This document shows, in pieces, positions 33,544 to 38,448 of a stretch of DNA of 38,448 nt. Under the pieces are notes generated by a model. That model was not told the DNA's origin. It was given only the letters and a program-made list of their open reading frames with translations, and made no database searches. A program made the translations under genes and the position numbers. Numbering within the stretch: position 1 is the stretch's first letter; each line of letters opens with the position of its first letter. The DNA is from Rhodospirillaceae bacterium Spongia-Bin9 (lineage in GTDB: Bacteria > Pseudomonadota > Alphaproteobacteria > Bin65): contig FZLR01000024.1 of the NCBI GenBank assembly GCA_900197615.1, positions 1 through 38,448 of the forward strand, written 5' to 3'.

Positions 33544-34323
33544 CTAGAACTCCCCGCTGATCGTCGCGCCGCCGTCGACGACAAGGGTGTGGCCGGTGGT
33601 GAAGTTGCCGGCCTTCGAGGCCAGGAAAACCGCAGCGCCGGCAACCTCTTCGACATAGCCGATTCGCTTGAGCGCGTAATGCTTCACCGCGGCGTTGTAG
33701 ATTTCCTCGTTCTCCCACAGGGCGCGGGCCATATCCGTCTTGATGATCGAGGGCGCGATAGCGTTCACCCGCACGTTCCGGTCGCCCCATTCGACCGACA
33801 GGTTGCGCGCCAGCGCCGAATCGGCCGCCTTGGTAATACCGTAGATGCCGAGATAGCGGGTGCCTTTCAGGCCGCCGACCGAGGAGATGATAATGACGGC
33901 GCCGTCCTTGCGGTCGGCCATTTGCGGGATCGCCATCTGGCATAGCCAGATGTTGGAGCGCAGGTTGGCGCCGGTCGTCTTCTCGTAAGCCTCGTCCGGC
34001 AGGTCCTGCAAGGTGCCGAAATAAGGGTTGACCGCGGCATTGCAGACCAGGATGTCGATCCGGCCGTAATGGGCGTTGGCCCGGTCGACCAGCTCCTGCA
34101 ACTGCTCCTTGTGGGAGATGTTGCAGGCGATGGCGACGGCTTCGCCGCCCTCGTCGCGGATGCCCTGGGCGACATCCTCGCACTTGTCCAGCTTGCGGCT
34201 GGAGATGACGACCTTCGCGCCCTGCGCCGCCATGGCCTCCGCCGTTGCCCGGCCGATGCCTTTGGAAGAGCCGGTAATCAGGGCCACCTTGCCGTCGAGG
34301 CGGAACAGGTCGTCGTATTTCAT
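33544..34323 (-). CDS. SDR family oxidoreductase
   Basis: A 259-residue classical SDR. The cofactor motif TGSSKGIGRA starts near residue 18, and NNAG is present as VCNAAVNPYF. The catalytic Ser is in IIISSVGGLKGT, and Tyr and Lys are in YLGIYGITKAA. The C-terminus ends TTGHTLVVDGGATISGEF. SRK after strand beta2 (VVISSRKLDK) suggests NADP preference, as in many FabG-like members. ATG 34323 gives MKYDDLFRLDGKVALITG. It is divergent from the acyl-CoA dehydrogenase pair with a 184-bp shared promoter region, and may act on the 3-hydroxyacyl intermediates of that pathway. The substrate is not visible in the sequence. Confidence 0.93.
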   Translation of the reverse strand: MKYDDLFRLDGKVALITGSSKGIGRATAEAMAAQGAKVVISSRKLDKCEDVAQGIRDEGGEAVAIACNISHKEQLQELVDRANAHYGRIDILVCNAAVNPYFGTLQDLPDEAYEKTTGANLRSNIWLCQMAIPQMADRKDGAVIIISSVGGLKGTRYLGIYGITKAADSALARNLSVEWGDRNVRVNAIAPSIIKTDMARALWENEEIYNAAVKHYALKRIGYVEEVAGAAVFLASKAGNFTTGHTLVVDGGATISGEF

Positions 34324-34507
34324 CGGGGGTCGTCCGGTCTCTCGAAAGGGCGTCGAACCGGCCCGGCCCGGCAGGGGCCAAAGGGTCCGGTTGCAACGAT
34401 CTGGCGCTTCCTATAATCCGGTGACAGGCGAATCAATTGGTCCTTTTCGGCCAAGGTCCGGGCCCGGCCGTTGCCGGCCCGGTCTTTCAGCGCCCAGGGA
34501 GGAATGC

Positions 34508-35704
34508 ATGGACCTCGACATCGGCAGCGAAGACCAGGCCTTCCGCGACGAAGTCAGGGCCTTCATCGACAAGAGCCTGCCGTCGGACACGCGCGATAAA
34601 ATGCGCCGCGGCCTGAAGCTCACCAAGGACGACATGATCGGCTGGCACCGGATCCTGCACGCCAACGGCTGGGGCGCGCCGGGCTGGCCGGTCGAATACG
34701 GCGGGCCGGACTGGACGCCGATGCAGCGCCATATCTTCGAGGAGGAAACCGGCCGCAACCACTGCCCGCGCCTGATGCCTTTCGGCCTGAAGATGGTCGG
34801 GCCGGTGATCCAGGCGTTCGGCAGCGACGAGCAGAAGGCGCAGCATCTGCCGAAGATCGCGAGCGCCGAGATCCAGTGGTGCCAGGGCTATTCCGAACCC
34901 GGATCGGGGTCCGATCTGGCGTCGCTCAAGACCAGGGCGGTGCGCGACGGCGACACCTACATCGTCAACGGCCAGAAGACCTGGACGACGGCGGCCCATT
35001 GGGCGGACTGGATCTTCTGCCTCGTGCGCACCGACGACACGGTCAAGAAGCAGGAAGGCATCTCCTTCCTGCTGATCGACATGGCGACGCCCGGCATCGA
35101 GGTGAAGCCGATCGTCACCATGGAGGGCGGCCACGAGGTCAACGAGGTTTTCTTCGACGACGTCGCGGTGCCGGTCTCCAACCGGGTCGGCGCCGAGAAC
35201 AAGGGCTGGACCATCGCCAAGTTCCTGCTCGGCCACGAGCGCACCAGCATCGCCGAGATCGGTCGTTCCAAGGCGCAGCTCGAAAAGCTCACAGAGATCG
35301 CCGCAGCCGAGCAGAAGAACGGCGCGCCGCTGCTCGACGATCCGCGCTTCCGCGAGAAGATCGCCCGGGCCGAAATCGACCTGATGGCGCTCGAAATGAC
35401 GCTGCTGCGCGTCGTCTCGGCCGAGAGCGCCGGCGGGGCGCCGGGCCCGGAAGCCTCGCTGCTCAAGATTCGCGCGACCGAACTGCAGCAGGAATTGAGC
35501 GAACTGCTGATGGAGGCGATCGGCTACTACAGCCATCCCGACACGCCGGAAGCGCTCGAATTCGGCTGGAACGAGCCGTCGGTCGGGCCGGATTATGCGG
35601 CCAGCCTGGCGCCGGTTTATTTCAACCTGCGCAAGACCTCGATCTACGGCGGCTCCAACGAGGTCCAGCGCGGCATCATCTCCAAGATGGTGCTGGGCTT
35701 CTAG
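34508..35704 (+). CDS. Acyl-CoA dehydrogenase, PimC-like large subunit
   Basis: A 398-residue acyl-CoA dehydrogenase. Key segments are MQRHIFEEETGRNHCPRLMP, CQGYSEPGSGSDLASLKTRA (FAD and acyl-CoA loop), NGQKTWTTAAHWADW and KTSIYGGSNEVQRGIISKM. The residue that aligns with the catalytic Glu of medium-chain dehydrogenase is Gly381 (IYGGSNE). This is typical of the pimeloyl-CoA/FadE-type subunits that form heterotetramers with a partner. That partner is the next gene, 93 bp downstream. ATG 34508 follows an AGGGAGGA ribosome site. An out-of-frame ATG lies at 34504. The likely role is oxidation of dicarboxylyl-, branched or ring-containing acyl-CoAs. Confidence 0.9.
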   Translation: MDLDIGSEDQAFRDEVRAFIDKSLPSDTRDKMRRGLKLTKDDMIGWHRILHANGWGAPGWPVEYGGPDWTPMQRHIFEEETGRNHCPRLMPFGLKMVGPVIQAFGSDEQKAQHLPKIASAEIQWCQGYSEPGSGSDLASLKTRAVRDGDTYIVNGQKTWTTAAHWADWIFCLVRTDDTVKKQEGISFLLIDMATPGIEVKPIVTMEGGHEVNEVFFDDVAVPVSNRVGAENKGWTIAKFLLGHERTSIAEIGRSKAQLEKLTEIAAAEQKNGAPLLDDPRFREKIARAEIDLMALEMTLLRVVSAESAGGAPGPEASLLKIRATELQQELSELLMEAIGYYSHPDTPEALEFGWNEPSVGPDYAASLAPVYFNLRKTSIYGGSNEVQRGIISKMVLGF

Positions 35705-35797
35705 ACGCTCGGGTTCGTTGGGCGTTCGCGGCCATCGCCTGCCCGGTCGTGCGGTTTCGAGTCGCCGCTGCCTGACTATCGCTGACGGGATGCATCC

Positions 35798-36934
35798 ATG
35801 CCCTTTGCCCTGACCGACGAACAGAAGCTGCTCCAGGAAAGCGTCGACCGCTTTGTCGAGCGGGACTACGGCTTCGACATCCGCACCCGGCTGGCCGAAA
35901 GCGAGACCGGCTGGAGCGCGGAGAACTGGGCGATATTCGCCGAACTGGGCTGGCTGGGCGTGCCGTTTCCGGAAGCGGCCGGCGGTCACGGCGGCGGGCC
36001 GGTCGAGGCCGGCCTGATTTCGGAGGCGCTGGGCAAGGGGCTGGCGGTCGAGCCCTATCTCTGGACGGTCGTGCTCGGCGGCGGCCTGCTGGCCCGGGCC
36101 GGCCGCACCGATCTGCTGGAAGCGCTGATCGCCGGCAAGCTGCAACTCGCAACGGGTTTCGCCGAACCGCAGGGGCGCTATGCGCTCAACGATGTTGCGA
36201 CAATGGCGGAGAAGAGCGGCGGCGACCTGTCGATAAGCGGCCGCAAAGCCGTCGTCTTCAACGCGCCGTCGGCCGACTTTCTGATCGTTCCGGCCCGCAC
36301 TGCGGGCGCACGGACCGACGCGCGCGGCATCACCCTGTTCCTGCTGCCCGCCGATGCCGACGGTGTCGAGCTGCGGCCCTACAGGACCATGGACGACAGC
36401 CGGGCGGCGGAAGCGACCCTTTCGGGGGTCCGGGCCGGCGGCGATGCGGTGCTCGGAGAGATCGACGACGGCTTGGCGCTGCTCGAACCCGCTGTCGATG
36501 TCGCGACGGCAGTCCTGTGCTGCGAAGCCGCCGGCGTCATGCAGGCTCTGGTGAGCCAGACCCAGGATTATATCAAGAACCGCAAGCAGTTCGGCGTACC
36601 GCTCTCGTCCTTCCAGGTGCTGCAGCACCGGATGGCGGAGATGTTCATTCACATGGAGCAGACCCAGTCCATGGCCTATATGGCGGTCGTCCGGGGCGCG
36701 GCCGGCGGCGGGCGCGAGGTGTCCCGGGCGGCATCGGCGGCCAAGGCCTATGCGGGCGAGAAGGGCAAGCTGGTCGGCCAGGATGCGATCCAGATGCACG
36801 GCGGTATGGGCATGACGAAGGAAATGCCGATCAGCTCCTATTTCAAGCGCATCACCGCGATCGGCAGCCTGTTCGGCGATGCGGACTATCATCTCGACCG
36901 CTTCGCGGACCTGGCCGGCGGCGGAGCCGGCTGA
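35798..36934 (+). CDS. Acyl-CoA dehydrogenase, PimD-like small subunit
   Basis: A 378-residue, more diverged acyl-CoA dehydrogenase. Landmarks are FALTDEQKLLQESVDRFVER, ELGWLGVPFPEAAGGHGG, DYIKNRKQFGVPLSSFQVLQ and QDAIQMHGGMGMTKEMPISS, with the ending FGDADYHLDRFADL. The middle FAD-loop (ATGFAEPQGRYALNDV) is shortened relative to the large subunit. The pair is laid out like alpha2-beta2 acyl-CoA dehydrogenases such as PimC/PimD, where the two chains share one set of active sites. It is followed 13 bp later by a VOC-family gene and then a DMT transporter in the same direction, which probably form one transcript. Confidence 0.9.
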   Translation: MPFALTDEQKLLQESVDRFVERDYGFDIRTRLAESETGWSAENWAIFAELGWLGVPFPEAAGGHGGGPVEAGLISEALGKGLAVEPYLWTVVLGGGLLARAGRTDLLEALIAGKLQLATGFAEPQGRYALNDVATMAEKSGGDLSISGRKAVVFNAPSADFLIVPARTAGARTDARGITLFLLPADADGVELRPYRTMDDSRAAEATLSGVRAGGDAVLGEIDDGLALLEPAVDVATAVLCCEAAGVMQALVSQTQDYIKNRKQFGVPLSSFQVLQHRMAEMFIHMEQTQSMAYMAVVRGAAGGGREVSRAASAAKAYAGEKGKLVGQDAIQMHGGMGMTKEMPISSYFKRITAIGSLFGDADYHLDRFADLAGGGAG

Positions 36935-36947
36935 AAGAGGGCGCCGG

Positions 36948-37364
36948 ATGGCCGAAAATCCAATACCGATCAAGGGGCTGGACCATATCGTCCTGCGCGT
37001 GCGGGATATCGATGGGATGCTCCGCTATTATGGGGAGGTGCTCGGCTGCACGCTCGAAAAGGTTCAGGAAGACCTCGGCCTCTGGCAGATGCGCGCCGGC
37101 GATGCGCTGATCGACTTCGCGACCGTCGACGGCCCGATCGGCCGGGAGAAAGGGCCGGCGCCGGGCCGGGAGGCCCACAACCAGGACCATTTCTGCCTGC
37201 TGGTCGATCCATGGGACGAAGACGCGATCCGTAGCGCGCTCGAAGCGCACGGCCTGCAGGTTGAGGAGTCCGCCATCCGCTACGGCGCGACCGGCTACGG
37301 CCCGTCGATCTACCTGACCGACCCGGAGGGCAACACGGTCGAGCTGAAAGGCCCTTCGACCTGA
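36948..37364 (+). CDS. VOC family (glyoxalase/dioxygenase-fold) protein
   Basis: A 138-residue single VOC unit with paired beta-alpha-beta-beta-beta motifs. Probable metal ligands are His in GLDHIVLRVRD near the N-terminus, His in NQDHFCLLVD and Glu in NTVELKGPST at the end. VOC proteins include glyoxalase I, methylmalonyl-CoA epimerase, extradiol dioxygenases and fosfomycin-type resistance proteins; none is clearly indicated. Start ATG 36948 follows AGAGGG. It is 13 bp after the PimD-like gene, suggesting a role in the same acyl-CoA route, for example as an epimerase. That is inference only. Confidence 0.87.
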   Translation: MAENPIPIKGLDHIVLRVRDIDGMLRYYGEVLGCTLEKVQEDLGLWQMRAGDALIDFATVDGPIGREKGPAPGREAHNQDHFCLLVDPWDEDAIRSALEAHGLQVEESAIRYGATGYGPSIYLTDPEGNTVELKGPST

Positions 37365-37376
37365 CCGTTCCCTGTC

Positions 37377-38288
37377 GTGGCTGAGCCTTCCGTGGCAGTC
37401 GCGCCGGACCGGCGCCTGCAATCCGCCCTGTGGATGACGCTCGCGGTCACGCTGTGGACCCTTGTCGCGGTCTGCGTACGTATGCTCGAGGGCCGGGTGC
37501 CGATCTCCGACCTGTCCTTCTACCGCGCGCTCCTGTCCGTTGCGGTGATGATGCCGCTGATCCGGCGCGCGGGCCGGATGGGGCACGGCGGGCCCCTGCG
37601 CAAGGCCATGCCCTGGTTCGTCCTGCGCGGCCTGTTTATCTTCACCGCCCAGACCTGCTTCTATTTCGCCCTGACCTGGATGCCGATGGCCGAAGCGACC
37701 GTGCTCAGCGGGACGACGCCGATCTTCCTCGCCCTGCTTGCCGGCATGTTCCTCGGCGAAAAGGTGTCGCCGGTCCGTTGGGCCGCGATCGGCCTGGGCT
37801 TCGCCGGCATCGTCGTGATCCTCAGGCCGGGAGCGGCGGTCGTCCAGATCGCCGCACTGACTGCGCTGGCCTCGGCGGTGCTCTTCGCCACCAGTTCGGC
37901 GATCAACAAGCATCTCTCGCGCACGGAGCCGGCGAGCCGGATCGTCGGCTGGACCAACCTGATGATCGGCGCCGCCGCGGCAATACCGTTCGTCTACAAT
38001 TCGTACGCCCCGCAATGGAACGACCTGTACTGGATCGCGGCGATCGCCGTCCTCGGCACCGGGGCGCAATACGGCCTGGCGCGCGCCATCGCTGCGGCCG
38101 ACGCCAGCTTCTCCGGGCCGTTCGATTTCCTGCGCATGCCCTTCGCGGCGCTCGCCGGGCTGATCCTGTTCGCCGAATGGCCGGACATCTGGGTCTGGGT
38201 CGGTACCGGCATCGTCTTCGCCAGCATCTTCGGCCTGACCCGCGACCGCGCCCTGTTCCGCCACCGGACGGGGGCGTCATCGGGGTAA
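37377..38288 (+). CDS. DMT superfamily (EamA) transporter
   Basis: A 303-residue inner-membrane protein with ten hydrophobic helices in two EamA repeats. Repeat 1 includes LWMTLAVTLWTLVAVCVRML, FYRALLSVAVMM and the conserved EATVLSGTTPIFLALLAGMF followed by LGEKVS. Repeat 2 includes ALASAVLFATSSAINKHL and PFDFLRMPFAALAGLILFAE. Such proteins export or exchange amino acids and small metabolites. It starts at GTG 37377, 12 bp after the VOC stop, so it is probably in the acyl-CoA dehydrogenase transcript. The substrate is unknown. Confidence 0.9.
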   Translation: MAEPSVAVAPDRRLQSALWMTLAVTLWTLVAVCVRMLEGRVPISDLSFYRALLSVAVMMPLIRRAGRMGHGGPLRKAMPWFVLRGLFIFTAQTCFYFALTWMPMAEATVLSGTTPIFLALLAGMFLGEKVSPVRWAAIGLGFAGIVVILRPGAAVVQIAALTALASAVLFATSSAINKHLSRTEPASRIVGWTNLMIGAAAAIPFVYNSYAPQWNDLYWIAAIAVLGTGAQYGLARAIAAADASFSGPFDFLRMPFAALAGLILFAEWPDIWVWVGTGIVFASIFGLTRDRALFRHRTGASSG

Positions 38289-38376
38289 CATGAGTAACCC
38301 CGCACAAGACGTTTTCTTCGGACTTCCGGGGCAGCACGATGGATTGCAGGTTCGACAGAATGCCCGAACCTCTTCC

Positions 38377-38421
38377 CGTCATTCCGACCGGAGCCGCCCG
38401 GCGGGCGGCGGAGTGGAGCGA
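38377..38421. repeat. 'CGTCATTCCGACCG' dispersed repeat, half-element
   Basis: Begins CGTCATTCCGACCGGAGC and continues through the perfect palindrome CCGCCCG-GCGGGCGG-like core to GCGGAGTGGAGCGACTG. It shares both its start and its GCGGAGTGGAG block with the inverted-repeat element at 25653. It lies downstream of the DMT transporter. The rest of 38289-38448 shows no gene and is cut by the window end. Confidence 0.7.
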
Positions 38422-38448
38422 CTGTCTTGTTAGTCAAGCGTTTTGCCA

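Noticed and set aside
34487-36973. 828-codon minus-strand open frame opposite the acyl-CoA dehydrogenase pair
   Set aside because: It mirrors two well-supported enzymes and has no recognisable motif.

Overview
The window looks like the chromosome of a GC-rich alphaproteobacterium, probably from the Rhodospirillales or a neighbouring free-living or host-associated lineage. The evidence is an imuA-imuB mutasome locus, a class I PHA synthase, the ordered set aminotransferase - hom - glpX - recJ, many acyl-CoA dehydrogenase and SDR genes, and third codon positions rich in G and C. The lineage is inferred from gene content and was not tested. I saw no rRNA, tRNA, integrase, transposase or CRISPR array.

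Left part (1-11.7 kb). The minus strand carries an SOS mutasome pair, imuA and the 5' end of imuB, which runs off the window. This pair is riddled with 12- and 15-bp tandem repeats. A gamma-class carbonic anhydrase homologue and an SDR follow, then phaC on the opposite strand and a small lipoprotein. Next comes a housekeeping run on the plus strand: AlaC-like aminotransferase, homoserine dehydrogenase with an ACT domain, class II fructose-1,6-bisphosphatase and RecJ.

Accessory pocket (11.7-15 kb). A two-gene unit with 4-bp overlap encodes an OLD/RecF-like ATPase and a DUF4276 (TOPRIM-like) protein, a good candidate antiviral module. It is followed by an apparently orphan VapB-type antitoxin. 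Then come about 860 bp without a convincing gene. This stretch holds three 25-bp tandem repeats, a textbook sigma-70 promoter with a nearby terminator-like hairpin, and two diverged ~120-bp direct repeats.

Centre (15-24 kb). A tight minus-strand operon encodes a transglutaminase-like protein, two paralogous QueG/reductive-dehalogenase-like Fe-S proteins and a PaaK-like adenylate-forming ligase. I cannot match this set to a described pathway. It is the most interesting metabolic locus here. A HAD hydrolase, a TauD/TfdA dioxygenase, an Old-Yellow-Enzyme-like oxidoreductase with a TTG start and an MFS exporter follow.

Right part (24-38.4 kb). This part is mainly acyl-CoA and amino-acid catabolism: an ACAD10/11-like dehydrogenase, a fused enoyl-CoA hydratase/3-hydroxyacyl-CoA dehydrogenase, an M24 hydrolase with an ornithine-cyclodeaminase-family partner, IlvE, a DUF1194 (vWA-like) secreted protein, an SDR, a pair of PimC/PimD-like acyl-CoA dehydrogenase subunits, a VOC protein and a DMT transporter. 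An AT-rich secreted heparin-lyase-like gene at 32.5-33.2 kb stands out as foreign. Several intergenic gaps hold dispersed palindromic repeats of at least four families.
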